From Syntrophales bacterium (GTDB lineage: Bacteria > Desulfobacterota > Syntrophia > Syntrophales > UBA5619), in assembly GCA_030654195.1 (NCBI GenBank), contig JAURXV010000121.1, forward strand, positions 1 to 53,634: 53,634 nucleotides of DNA. The letters are read 5' to 3'. A program made the translations under genes and the position numbers. Each line of letters opens with the position of its first letter. The stretch's first letter is position 1. Shown here in pieces: positions 35,214 to 43,700 of the stretch. The notes beneath the pieces were generated by a model. It did not search any database. It had not been told where the DNA came from and saw only the letters and a program-made list of their open reading frames with translations.

Positions 35214-35441
35214 TTAGATGCCGAGGATCTTCGCCGGGTTGTCGGCAACCATCATCCGGACATCCTTGGCCGGAATGCCGCTCATCAGGGCCTCCTTGAT
35301 ATAGATCCCCATCTGCTGGGCGGCCGGTGGGTTCAGCCACTGGCCCGCATCCGTGGACATGATGCAATGCGCGGCGCCGATTCCGACGATGAAGAGCAGG
35401 AGTATCAACGGGATCTGTTCCATATAGTTTGGATCCGCCAC
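35214..35441 (-). pseudogene. C-terminal fragment of an amidohydrolase-like protein
   Basis: The last 60 or so codons read HCIMSTDAGQWLNPP, then MGIYIKEALMSG and VRMMVADNPAKILGI. STDAG plus a terminal NPAKILGI is typical of the end of metal-dependent amidohydrolases (TatD / DUF6282-like). The sequence before HCIM does not look like the family, and no metal-binding N-terminal half is nearby. A long hairpin lies immediately after its stop. It is a remnant, not a complete gene. Confidence 0.55.
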
Positions 35442-35606
35442 GCAGGGGGTCTCTTTCTCGGGTTACAGAAAAAGAGGCTGCCGTTTCGTGGAGAAGGGTA
35501 CGAAGGATGGTCTTGCATGTCAATACATATTGTTCCGGATGTATCTTCTCTTTGACAATCAAAAATTTTTTATGAAATCATGATCGGGAAATGGGGTATG
35601 GGTTGA

Positions 35607-35969
35607 TCAATGGATCGTCAGCTCGGAAAGCAGATTCAGTATGCCGCCATTGGCGGTGTAGAAAAACAGTTCATGAGCCGCAACCTGTTGGCGTTTGTCC
35701 CCGGCTATTTTGAGCACGGGCACGATTTCGATGGTGGTTACATCCAGCCACCGGCCGTCCGTCTTTATCCGCACAACGACCCCCTGTTCATTGCGTTCAT
35801 GAGGGATGGCGTAAGAGGTCAGAACCTGCGCCACAAAATCGTTCCTCTGTTTGATCACATAAGCGGCCCTCTGGTTCAGAGCGCGGATTTTACCGTATTC
35901 CTGAGCGTGGAGTGCAGGCAAACCAACGAAAAACAGAATCAGGGCAAGCAAACAAACAAAACCTTTCAC
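35607..35969 (-). CDS. Small secreted protein of unknown function
   Basis: A 120-residue protein with a classical signal peptide (KGFVCLLALILFFVGLPALHA, cleavage before QEYG). The start is taken as the GTG at 35969 because AGGAAGGAGTG lies just upstream; an ATG at 36014 would add 15 charged residues. The mature part is small and soluble, with no motif I recognise (HERNEQGVVVRIKTDGRWLD; ELFFYTANGGILNLLSE). It is followed by convergent or remnant sequence and preceded by a cupin gene on the same strand (69 bases away). Confidence 0.6.
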   Translation of the reverse strand: MKGFVCLLALILFFVGLPALHAQEYGKIRALNQRAAYVIKQRNDFVAQVLTSYAIPHERNEQGVVVRIKTDGRWLDVTTIEIVPVLKIAGDKRQQVAAHELFFYTANGGILNLLSELTIH

Positions 35970-36038
35970 GGTACACTCCTTCCTTTTCGATCTACATAAA
36001 CACGGCAAAGCCATGATTCGGGTTTCCGGTCCGCCAGG

Positions 36039-36410
36039 TTATACCGATTTGGCGAAGGGGAGATTGGGATCAGGCAGCGGTGTGTTGAAGGCCAGATGAA
36101 CGGTGTGCTCACTCCCGCTGTTCCAGTTGCGATGGCGAACGCCGGCCGGGAAGACAATGAGCGAGCCGGGAGCGCAGTCGAACTGCTTACCCTCGATCTC
36201 TACGCTCATCGTACCGCTCAGAATATAGAAGATCTGATCAACTTCGTGGACGTGTAGGCCGGCCGGTGAGCCGCCGCCGGAGGGCGTTTTGATGCAATTG
36301 ATCGTGCAGTTCCTGGCGCCCGAGGTGTGATCGAACAGCCTCTGGGTCAGGTGCTCGTCGGCGCCGCTCTTGTCAATTGCCGCAAAATCAACTGTGCGAA
36401 TGTATTCCAT
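36039..36410 (-). CDS. Cupin-domain protein
   Basis: A 123-residue single-domain cupin. The start at 36410 follows GGAGGGAGGACTCC. The first cupin motif is GLHVHEVDQIFYILSGTMSV (His-x-His and Glu-like ligand pattern) and the second is GSLIVFPAGVRHRNWN. Such proteins bind a divalent metal and act as small oxygenases, isomerases or ligand sensors; nothing here identifies the substrate. The neighbouring small secreted protein may be co-transcribed. Confidence 0.8.
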   Translation of the reverse strand: MEYIRTVDFAAIDKSGADEHLTQRLFDHTSGARNCTINCIKTPSGGGSPAGLHVHEVDQIFYILSGTMSVEIEGKQFDCAPGSLIVFPAGVRHRNWNSGSEHTVHLAFNTPLPDPNLPFAKSV

Positions 36411-36613
36411 GGAGTCCTCCCTCCCAACGTCATTGTTGATAGAAACGGGTTTTCGCGGTTTGAGTATAGGAAGGAGAGGCCTCTGTGTCAATAAAATTAA
36501 GCCACAGGATATCACAGCCATCGCGGGGAAGATTTGGCGGTGGCGATGGGGAGATATTTCAGACATATACGCTTAAACCGGATCAACCGGGCATGTTACA
36601 GGAGGATTCCAAA

Positions 36614-38209
36614 TCATGCCGAAGAAGATCCTCTTGTGAGGCGACGGCGGATCGCACCCAGGGCGTCGGTGATTTCCGGGCTCTTCAGAAGGAGGGCCGA
36701 GGCGAAGAAGGCTGTGCCACCGCAGGCGACGCAGAGGGTCAGGTGGACGAGCCTCGCATGGAAGGGGCCGTCCGTGTTCCAGGGGTAGAGCAGGCCGACC
36801 AGCAGGATGACCCCCCACATGATGAGCGAGGCCAGGGAGGTCCGGGCCAGGGAGCGGTAGAAGTTCCGGTCCAGGAGTTTCCCGATCCTCTTTCTCAGGA
36901 TGACCCAGAGCACCCCCACGTTCACGGCGGAGGCGATCGAGGTGGCGAGCGCCAGTCCGCCGTGCTTTAGCGGGAACATCAGAATGAGGCTGAAGAGGGC
37001 GTTGACGATCAGCGCGACGATCGCGGCCTTCATCGGCGCCTTCGTGTCCTGGAGGGAGTAGAAGGCCGAGACGATGATCCGGATGACGGAGAAGGCCCAG
37101 AGGCCGACAGCGTAACAGAGGAGGGCCTGCGCCGTGAGCAGGGTCGATTGAACGCCGAACTCGCCCCGCTGGAACAGAACGGAAATGATCGGAACCCGGA
37201 GCGCGATCAGGGCCACCGTCGCCGGGATCGTGATGAAGAGGATGATCCTGAGCGAGAAGGCGATCGTCCGTTTCAATTCGTCGAACCGCCCTTGCGCGAC
37301 CTGCTCGGAGAAGCTGGGGAGCGTCGCCGTCCCCACGGCGATCGCGAATACCCCGAGGGGGAGCTCGACGATCCGGTCGGCGTAGTAGAGATAGGAGACG
37401 CTCCCGGTCGGCAGCAGCGAAGCCAGGATCGTTCCGATGAAGATGTTGATCTGGTAGATCGCCGCCCCGAACGCCGCGGGGAGCATCAGCAGGCCGATCC
37501 GCCTCACCCCCGGATGGCGGAAACGGAAATTCGGCTTCAACCGCACCCCCATTCGGACGAGAAAGGGCCACTGCATGACAAGCTGGAGCACGCCGCCCGC
37601 CATGACGCCGATCGCGAGTGCGGTGATCGGTTCCCGGAAAAATCCCCGGAGGGTCAGCGCGCTTAGGATCATCGCGAGATTGAGGACGACGGGGGCGAGG
37701 GCCGGCGCCGCGAAGTGCCGGAGCGAATTGAGAATCCCCATGCAGAGGGCGACCAGCGAGATCAGAAAGATGTAGGGGAACATCAGCCGGGTCAGGAAGA
37801 CGGCGAGGTCATACTGGGCGGGCGTCTTGACGAATCCGGGCGCCATGACCGTCACGATGAGCGGCGAGAAGAGGACGCCGAGCAGTGAAACGGCAACGAG
37901 GAGGATCGACAGCGCGGTGAAGACGGTGTCGGCGAGATCCAGCGCCTCCTTCCGGGTGCGGTTTCTCAGGTATTCCGTAAAGACGGGGACGAAGGAGACG
38001 GTCAGCGACCCCTCGGCGAGGAGACGCCGGAGGAGATTCGGGATCCGGAAGGCGACGAAGAAGGCGTCCGTCGTGAGCCCCGCACCGAACAGGCTGGCCA
38101 CGATCATGTCCCGGAGGAAACCGAAGATGCGGGAGAGCATCGTCGCCATTCCTACAACGCCCGCCGCCCGTGCGACCCGCGAATTTTCGGAACCGTTCCC
38201 ATCCGCCAT
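36614..38209 (-). CDS. murJ: Lipid II flippase MurJ
   Basis: A 531-residue inner-membrane protein that flips lipid II for peptidoglycan synthesis. It has the expected 14 or so hydrophobic helices. Signature segments: SRIFGFLRDMIVASLFGAGL, TDAFFVAFRIPNLLRRLLAEG, SVSYLYYADRIVELPLGVFA and VGTATLPSFSEQVAQGRFDE. The start at 38209 (MADGNG) is plausible; the hydrophobic part begins soon after. It is the last gene in a short run with DUF167 and YggT on the minus strand (26-base gap). Confidence 0.95.
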   Translation of the reverse strand: MADGNGSENSRVARAAGVVGMATMLSRIFGFLRDMIVASLFGAGLTTDAFFVAFRIPNLLRRLLAEGSLTVSFVPVFTEYLRNRTRKEALDLADTVFTALSILLVAVSLLGVLFSPLIVTVMAPGFVKTPAQYDLAVFLTRLMFPYIFLISLVALCMGILNSLRHFAAPALAPVVLNLAMILSALTLRGFFREPITALAIGVMAGGVLQLVMQWPFLVRMGVRLKPNFRFRHPGVRRIGLLMLPAAFGAAIYQINIFIGTILASLLPTGSVSYLYYADRIVELPLGVFAIAVGTATLPSFSEQVAQGRFDELKRTIAFSLRIILFITIPATVALIALRVPIISVLFQRGEFGVQSTLLTAQALLCYAVGLWAFSVIRIIVSAFYSLQDTKAPMKAAIVALIVNALFSLILMFPLKHGGLALATSIASAVNVGVLWVILRKRIGKLLDRNFYRSLARTSLASLIMWGVILLVGLLYPWNTDGPFHARLVHLTLCVACGGTAFFASALLLKSPEITDALGAIRRRLTRGSSSA

Positions 38210-38235
38210 ATCAAAATTTCCTGAAAAACGTTACG

Positions 38236-38541
38236 TTATAAAACCGCGATGAGGGCGGCGATCTCCTTTGCCTTCACCCCTTCCACGGCGACGGTTTTCG
38301 TCCGGGATGTATGGCCCGAGATGATCGCCACCTGCGTTTTCTTCACGCCGAGAAGTTCCGCAAGCATCCGGACGCACTCCCTGTTCGCCTTTCCCTCCAC
38401 GGGGGGTGCCGTGATCCGGAGCTTCAGGGTGTCATCCCGGATGCCCACGGGTTCACGCCGGGATGCCCGCGGAACAACCCGGATGCGGAAGACGACGCCG
38501 GTCTCGGTTTCGCGGAGGGGAATCATGGACGCTCCGGTCAC
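38236..38541 (-). CDS. DUF167/YggU-family protein
   Basis: A 101-residue small basic protein of the UPF0235 family, function unknown. The conserved core is RVVPRASRREPVG, LKLRITAPPVEGKANRECVR, and AIISGHTSRTKTVAVEG. It starts with GTG at 38541, whose last bases overlap the yggT stop as GTGA, so it is translationally coupled. An ATG at 38526 is an alternative. The yggT-yggU pairing is widely conserved in bacteria. Confidence 0.9.
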   Translation of the reverse strand: MTGASMIPLRETETGVVFRIRVVPRASRREPVGIRDDTLKLRITAPPVEGKANRECVRMLAELLGVKKTQVAIISGHTSRTKTVAVEGVKAKEIAALIAVL

Positions 38542-38837
38542 TGAAAATAGTACGAAAGCTGCATCAGGCTCGGCACCAGGAAACTCTGGAGGAAGACGAT
38601 CGCGAGCAGGATGATCATGGGCGAAAAGTCGATCCCCATCCCTCGAAGGGGAATCCGCCGCCGAACAAAGGCCATCAACGGTTCCGTGACCTGGTAGAGA
38701 AGGCGGACGATCGGGTTATAGGGATCGGGATGGACCCAGGAGAGGACCGCCCGGATGACGATGATCCACATGTAGATGGTCAGCGCGATGTCGATGATAC
38801 GGGCGACGGCGGCGATGAAATTCCCGAGGACAAACAT
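38538..38837 (-). CDS. YggT-family membrane protein
   Basis: A 99-residue integral membrane protein of the YggT family, linked in other bacteria to cell division or osmotic response (role not settled). The start at 38837 gives MFVLGNFIAAVARIIDIALT, the usual opening. Earlier starts at 38861 (ATG) or 38885 (TTG) are possible but less typical. The middle has IVIRAVLSWVHPDPYNPIVR, the family signature, followed by a second hydrophobic segment (PMIILLAIVFLQSFLV). It overlaps DUF167 by four bases. Confidence 0.88.
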   Translation of the reverse strand: MFVLGNFIAAVARIIDIALTIYMWIIVIRAVLSWVHPDPYNPIVRLLYQVTEPLMAFVRRRIPLRGMGIDFSPMIILLAIVFLQSFLVPSLMQLSYYFQ

Positions 38838-38942
38838 GGCTTTTTTTCTGACTCCCTTCATCCCTCCCGCAGGGGAAGGGGACAACGCTTGGTTTACGGT
38901 CCCGCCGGCATCAGGCGGCCCATGCCGCGAACGTCGCGCGAT

Positions 38943-39722
38943 TCATGCCGGCAGCGCGTTCACGAAATCCACCAGGGCCGCGTTGAAGGCCTCCGGGTTC
39001 TCCAGCATGACGAAATGTCCCGCTCCCGGGATCAGGGCGAGGCCGGCCCCGGGGATGTGATCCCGGAGGTACTCGGACAGGGCGGGCGGCGTCATCTTGT
39101 CGTCGGCGCCGCAGAGGATCAGCGAGGGGATCCGGATCCCCGCGACCGCCTCGGTGATGTCCAGTTTGCTGCACGCGAATAAATCGCCGTAGATGATCCC
39201 GGGGGTCGCCCGGGAGAGATTTTCCGTGATGAAACCGGAAAGCCGCTCCCGGTTTTCCTTCGCGATCGAGAGTTTGGCGATCAGGCCGATGATTGCGGCC
39301 GGGTCCTTTTTCAGCCCCTCCAGGATGATCGGGTTGACGGGCATCCGGCCCCCCCCGCCCACGGGGACCACCGCTGCGGCCAGATCGCCATGCCGGATGG
39401 CAAAACTGAGGCAGATGGCGGCGCCGAGGGAGTGGCCGATCAGGACCGGTTTTTCGATCCCGAATCCCTCCAGAAGCCTTATTACCCACGCCGCGTATGC
39501 GGAGACATCCTCTTCCCCCGGTCCGTCGGACTGTCCGTGACCCGGCAGGTCCATGGCCGCAATATTGAACACATCCTGCAGGGGGGTAAACTGCCGGATC
39601 CAATCGGTGTGATTCCCGCCGGAGCCGTGGATGAAGACGAGTGTCTTCCGGTCGGCCCGAAAGCCGCCGTCGTTCAGCCAGCAGGCCAGCTTGCGCCCGC
39701 CGATTTCCCGGCAATCGATCAT
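38943..39722 (-). CDS. Alpha/beta-hydrolase fold enzyme
   Basis: A 259-residue hydrolase. The oxyanion loop is FIHGSGGNHTDW, the nucleophile elbow is GHSLGAAICLSFA (Ser), and the acid and His are in CGADDKMTPP and GAGHFVMLENP. It resembles esterases and epoxide- or dienelactone-type hydrolases, but the substrate cannot be told. It starts at 39722, just downstream (in its own direction) of a strong inverted repeat at 39741-39771. It reads away from proC, so the two genes share the intergenic region. Confidence 0.88.
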   Translation of the reverse strand: MIDCREIGGRKLACWLNDGGFRADRKTLVFIHGSGGNHTDWIRQFTPLQDVFNIAAMDLPGHGQSDGPGEEDVSAYAAWVIRLLEGFGIEKPVLIGHSLGAAICLSFAIRHGDLAAAVVPVGGGGRMPVNPIILEGLKKDPAAIIGLIAKLSIAKENRERLSGFITENLSRATPGIIYGDLFACSKLDITEAVAGIRIPSLILCGADDKMTPPALSEYLRDHIPGAGLALIPGAGHFVMLENPEAFNAALVDFVNALPA

Positions 39723-39740
39723 GACAGTTCCTTCCTTAAA

Positions 39741-39771
39741 GGGTCTGCAACAGTTATTACGTTGCAGACCC
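39741..39771. repeat. Perfect 11-bp inverted repeat in the 5' region of the hydrolase gene
   Basis: Arms GGGTCTGCAAC and GTTGCAGACCC around a 9-base loop. It could be an operator, a cruciform or one more palindromic element. It does not share the GGGGACA ends. Confidence 0.6.
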
Positions 39772-39922
39772 GCGAATTTGATAACATGCCTATCACAACC
39801 GAGCCCGCTTGCGCAATGGGAGAAATCGGGGGAGGCGGTCGAAGATTTCTTGTGTTGACAGAAAGCGGAAAATGGGCGAGGAGGGAGGAAAGATATTCTG
39901 AAGGTACCCGAGGAGACAGGAG

Positions 39923-40741
39923 ATGCTGAAAGGAACGAGAATCGCGGTGATCGGCGGGGGAAAGATGGGGGGCGCCCTGATTCAGGGAATGATTGCCGGC
40001 GGCCTGGTGAATGCGGAGTCCGTGACGGTGGCGGACACGGATGAAGCGAGGCTTGGGGAATTGGCCCGGAGTTGCAAGGTCCTGGTGACGGCCGACAACC
40101 GGGAAGCGGTTCGGAACGCCGATCTGATCCTCCTCGCCGTCAAGCCGCAGAACATGGCAGAGGTCCTCGCTGGATTGACCGCCGCGATGGTCCCATCGGC
40201 GCTGGTTATTTCGATCGCGGCCGGAATTTCCACGGCCTTCATCGAGGAACGCCTCGGAGAGGGGGTGCGCGTTGTCCGGGTCATGCCGAACATGCCTGCC
40301 CTGATCGGCGAAGGGGCTGCCGCCATCGCGCCCGGCGGCCACGCCACGGAGGCGGATCTGAAACGGACCCGGCACATCTTCGATGCCGTCGGGATTACCG
40401 TCGAAGTGAAGGAAGATCTCATGGATGCCGTGACAGGACTCAGCGGGAGCGGCCCCGGGTACGTCTTCCTCATCGTCGAGGCCTTTGCGGATGCAGGTGT
40501 CCGGATGGGATTGTCCCGGGAGACCGCTCTGAAGCTGATCGCGCAGAGTTTCCTCGGTGCGGCGAAGCTCTGTCTCCTCGGGGAAAAGCCCCCTGCGGAG
40601 CTCCGGGCCATGGTTACCTCCCCCGGGGGAACGACGCTCGCCGGTCTCAAGGTTATGGAGGAGGGAAAGCTCCGGGAGATTCTGATGGCGGCCGTGGAGG
40701 CGGCGACGAAGCGTTCCGCGGAGTTGGGCGGCCGGAAATAA
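39923..40741 (+). CDS. proC: Pyrroline-5-carboxylate reductase
   Basis: The last enzyme of proline biosynthesis, reducing pyrroline-5-carboxylate with NAD(P)H. It is 272 residues, a normal length. The start at 39923 follows GGAGACAGGAG. Motifs: IAVIGGGKMGGALIQGMIAG (Rossmann), LLAVKPQNMAEVL, RVMPNMPALIGEGAAAI, and the dimerisation/substrate block VTGLSGSGPGYVFLIVEAFA plus MVTSPGGTTLAGL. A strong hairpin follows the gene at 40754-40788, between it and the convergent RNase gene. Confidence 0.96.
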   Translation: MLKGTRIAVIGGGKMGGALIQGMIAGGLVNAESVTVADTDEARLGELARSCKVLVTADNREAVRNADLILLAVKPQNMAEVLAGLTAAMVPSALVISIAAGISTAFIEERLGEGVRVVRVMPNMPALIGEGAAAIAPGGHATEADLKRTRHIFDAVGITVEVKEDLMDAVTGLSGSGPGYVFLIVEAFADAGVRMGLSRETALKLIAQSFLGAAKLCLLGEKPPAELRAMVTSPGGTTLAGLKVMEEGKLREILMAAVEAATKRSAELGGRK

Positions 40742-40753
40742 CCCGCCGTTTTT

Positions 40754-40788
40754 CAAGAATCCCCCCCGGTTCGGGAGGGGGTTTCTTG
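40754..40788. terminator. Probable bidirectional terminator between proC and rng
   Basis: A CAAGAA..TTCTTG stem encloses a C7/G-rich stem and a short loop (GGTTCG region). It lies exactly between two convergent genes. A T-run is weak on both sides, so the efficiency is uncertain. Confidence 0.6.
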
Positions 40789-40796
40789 GGCGTCGA

Positions 40797-42902
40797 TCAG
40801 TCCTCCAGGGCCTCGAAGATCTTCTTCAGCCGCTGCAAGGGATCTTCGGAATTCCCGATTCCCCTGCTCGGATTCTCCGGCGGAGTGTTGCTCTTGGAGA
40901 GCTCCGAAGGGCGTGATACGTCGATCTTCGGTGCGGAGGGCTCTACCGCGGCAAGCGGCGGTTTGATCCGGACCGTTTCCCGCGGCGGCGCTTCGGGCCG
41001 TTGTTCCGTCGTAGGAGTCTGTGGCGCGGCCGATGGGGTTTCCGCCGGTTTTTCTCCCGGTGTCCTTCGCCGGTGACGTGATCGCCGGCGGGGCCTCTTT
41101 TTTGCCGTCTCGGGGGTGGGTTCTTTGTTTTCCGATAGAGAATCCACCTTTGGCCCGGGTTCGTTGCTTTCCGCCGGGGCCTCTGTCTTTGGCCCGGGTT
41201 CTTCCTCTCTCGGTTTTTCTTCCTTGGGCAAAACCTTCTTCGGCGCACCCTTTCTGCGCGGTCCCCTTTTCTTTGCCGCCTTTTTTTGACCCTCTTCTAC
41301 GGGCTCGATTTTCTCCGGCTCTTCCGCCGCTCCGGGCGCCGGCATTTCCTCTTCCTCGTCTTCGTCGGCTTCCGGTTTCTCCGGCTCCTCCGGGGCCATC
41401 CGGACGTGATTGGTCTGCCCCGGCGCCAGCGGCGTCTCCCGCTTCGTCGTTTCGATCTTCCACTCGTCCCAGGCCATGTCCGGGCTTCCGGAGATATGGA
41501 TCGACATGTCGTAGTCGTTTTCAAGACGGTTGAGCTCCGCCCGTTTCTGGTTCTGGAGGTAGTCGGCCACTTCACGGGGTACGCCGATGCTGATCAGGGA
41601 GGAGAACCTCTTGACCGCCTGCGTTTCGATCTTCCGGTAGGCGTTCAGGGCCGTATATTCGAGAGAGGGGCGCACACCCCGGCCTCGGCAGAAAGGGCAG
41701 GGCGTGTAGCTGATCTCCTGGATCGTTGACTGCTTCTTCTGGCGCGAGAGCTCCATGATGCCGAACTTGGAGATGTGGGAGAGCTGGATCCGCGCCCGGT
41801 CCAGGGCGATGGCCTTTTTGAAGACCTTCTCCACCTCCGCGTTGTGCTTGTTGTCCATCATGTCGATGAAGTCGATGACGATCAGCCCCCCGAGGTCGCG
41901 CAAACGGAGCTGACGGGCGATCTCTTCCGCCGCCTCCGTGTTCGTCTGGTAGGCGGTTTCCTCAACGTTCCGCTTGTGGGAGCCCCGGCCCGAGTTGACG
42001 TCGATCGTGATCATCGCCTCCGTCGGGTTGATGATCAGGTAGCCGCCGGACTTCAAGTCCACGTGGTCCTGATAGATCACGCGGATCTGATCTTCCAACT
42101 GGTATTTGTCGAAGAGGGGGGTCTTTTCCTTGTCCAGCTTGATCATCTTGACATTCCGTGGTGCGACGGCCTTGCAGTAGGCCCGCACCTGGCGGAAGGT
42201 TTCCAGGTCGTCAACGAGAATCTCTTCGATGTCCGTGGTGAAGTAATCCCGCAGCGAGCGGACGCCGAAAGCGCTCTCCTGGTAGATCAAGGAGGGCGCT
42301 GCCGTTTCGGCGGCCCCTTTCTGGATCTCCTTCCAGAGACGGGAGAGGTGCTGGTAGTCGCGGGCCAGCTCCTGTTTGGTCCGGTTCATCCCGGCCGTCC
42401 GGACGATGAACCCGACCCCGTCTTCGGTCTTGATCTGTTCGACGAGCTCCTTGAGCCGCTTGCGGTCCTCCTCGTCCTCGATCTTCCGGGAGATGCCGCT
42501 GCTCTCCTTGTTGGGGAGCAGAACCAGGTAGCGTCCCGGCAGGGAGATGTAAGAGGTCAGCAGGGCGCCCTTGCGTTCGCCGACCTCTCGGAGGATCTGG
42601 ACGAGGACCTCCTGGCCGGGCTTGAGCATGGATCTCGCGCCCTCGCGGCCTCCGTTTGAATCCGTGAAATAGTTGGAGCTAACGTCGCGCAACGGGAGAA
42701 AGCCGTCCTTTCGGCCGCCGTAGTTTACGAAGGCGGCCTGGAGCCCCCGCTCCACCTTCATCACGAGCCCCTTGTAGATATTGCCGGTAATCGGCTCCCT
42801 TACGGCCATCTGGATGTTGAATTCGACCAGTTTGCCGTCTTCCACGATCGCCATGCGCTTCTGCTCGAGGTGGACGGCGTTGATCAGCATCTGTTTTTTC
42901 AT
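40797..42902 (-). CDS. rng: Ribonuclease G/E
   Basis: A 701-residue RNase E/G-type endonuclease that matures rRNA and degrades mRNA. The N-terminus (LINAVHLEQKRMAIVEDGKL) leads to an S1 RNA-binding domain (NIYKGLVMKVERGLQAAFVN). The catalytic core has the DNase I-like segment MITIDVNSGR and FIDMMDNKHN with the metal-binding Asp residues. The Zn-link is TPCPFCRGRG. After about residue 490 the tail is charged, rich in Glu, Lys and Pro (EEGQKKAAKKRGPRRKG and similar), and probably disordered, like RNase E scaffolds. The start at 42902 is supported by MKKQMLINAV. Twelve or so bases separate it from the YrdC/YciO gene upstream. Confidence 0.94.
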   Translation of the reverse strand: MKKQMLINAVHLEQKRMAIVEDGKLVEFNIQMAVREPITGNIYKGLVMKVERGLQAAFVNYGGRKDGFLPLRDVSSNYFTDSNGGREGARSMLKPGQEVLVQILREVGERKGALLTSYISLPGRYLVLLPNKESSGISRKIEDEEDRKRLKELVEQIKTEDGVGFIVRTAGMNRTKQELARDYQHLSRLWKEIQKGAAETAAPSLIYQESAFGVRSLRDYFTTDIEEILVDDLETFRQVRAYCKAVAPRNVKMIKLDKEKTPLFDKYQLEDQIRVIYQDHVDLKSGGYLIINPTEAMITIDVNSGRGSHKRNVEETAYQTNTEAAEEIARQLRLRDLGGLIVIDFIDMMDNKHNAEVEKVFKKAIALDRARIQLSHISKFGIMELSRQKKQSTIQEISYTPCPFCRGRGVRPSLEYTALNAYRKIETQAVKRFSSLISIGVPREVADYLQNQKRAELNRLENDYDMSIHISGSPDMAWDEWKIETTKRETPLAPGQTNHVRMAPEEPEKPEADEDEEEEMPAPGAAEEPEKIEPVEEGQKKAAKKRGPRRKGAPKKVLPKEEKPREEEPGPKTEAPAESNEPGPKVDSLSENKEPTPETAKKRPRRRSRHRRRTPGEKPAETPSAAPQTPTTEQRPEAPPRETVRIKPPLAAVEPSAPKIDVSRPSELSKSNTPPENPSRGIGNSEDPLQRLKKIFEALED

Positions 42903-42913
42903 AAAGATCCTTT

Positions 42914-43522
42914 CTATAGGAAGGCGGATACATCGCCTTTTCCTGCTCGGATGACCTCGATCCCTTCGTCAAGGAGGCTGACCACGCTGGACGGCGCCGC
43001 GGCGATGATGCCGCCGTCGATGATCATGTCCACCCGTTTGCCGAAGAGCTCCTCGATCATGCGGGGGTCGCTGAGGAGTTCGCCTCCCCCGTCCTTGACG
43101 CTGGTGCTGATCACGGGCGATCCCATCTCGGCGATCAGAGTCTGGCAGATCCGATTGTCGGGGACCCGGATGCCGGTGGTCTGCCGCTTGGGGAGGATGA
43201 TCTTGGGAACGGCGCGGGAGGCCTCGAGGATAAAGGTGTAGGGTCCCGGGAGGAGGCGTTTCATGATCTTGTAGGCGTCGTCGGAGACCCTCGCATAGCG
43301 GCTGATGTCCTTGAGGTCGGCGCAGATGAAACTCAGCGGCTGCTTTCGGTCGCGGCGCTGGATCTCGTAGATCCGCTCAATTCCCCTCTTGTTGAACAGA
43401 TCACACCCCATTCCGTAGACCGTGTCGGTCGGGTAGATGACAATCCCGCCGCCACGGAGAATCTCAACCGCCCTGCGGATCAGCCGCATCTGGGGGTTCT
43501 GATTGTTGATGGCGATCAGCAT
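42914..43522 (-). CDS. Sua5/YciO/YrdC-family protein (YciO-like)
   Basis: A 202-residue member of the family that includes threonylcarbamoyl-AMP synthase. The N-terminus NNQNPQMRLIRRAVEILRGG and the P-T-D-T motif IVIYPTDTVYGMGCDL are typical. RVPDNRICQTLIAEMGSPVI and STSVKDGGG close the active site. The NPQ-type N-terminus and LSFICADLKDIS match the YciO branch, whose role in t6A formation is less certain than that of TsaC. It is 11 bases upstream of the RNase G/E gene on the same strand, a combination seen in several Deltaproteobacteria. Confidence 0.88.
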   Translation of the reverse strand: MLIAINNQNPQMRLIRRAVEILRGGGIVIYPTDTVYGMGCDLFNKRGIERIYEIQRRDRKQPLSFICADLKDISRYARVSDDAYKIMKRLLPGPYTFILEASRAVPKIILPKRQTTGIRVPDNRICQTLIAEMGSPVISTSVKDGGGELLSDPRMIEELFGKRVDMIIDGGIIAAAPSSVVSLLDEGIEVIRAGKGDVSAFL

Positions 43523-43700
43523 ACCGTCCCTGCCCGGCGCCGGGAAGCATTCCCGGCTCTTAACGGCTCTGTTTATCAGAAACAGGGGCGGTTATCAATA
43601 AAAGATCGTTGACCCAAATCCACCGCCTAATTTTGCGCGGCGGGCGTGTTTTCCCGTTTTTCAGAATTGTTTGTTTGGGACGGTTAGAAAAATTTCCAGG

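Noticed and set aside
43537-43557. GCCGGGAA-GCA-TTCCCGGC hairpin as terminator of the selenium operon
   Set aside because: It lies 140 bases past the selD stop and has no T-run in the direction of transcription; no clear role.
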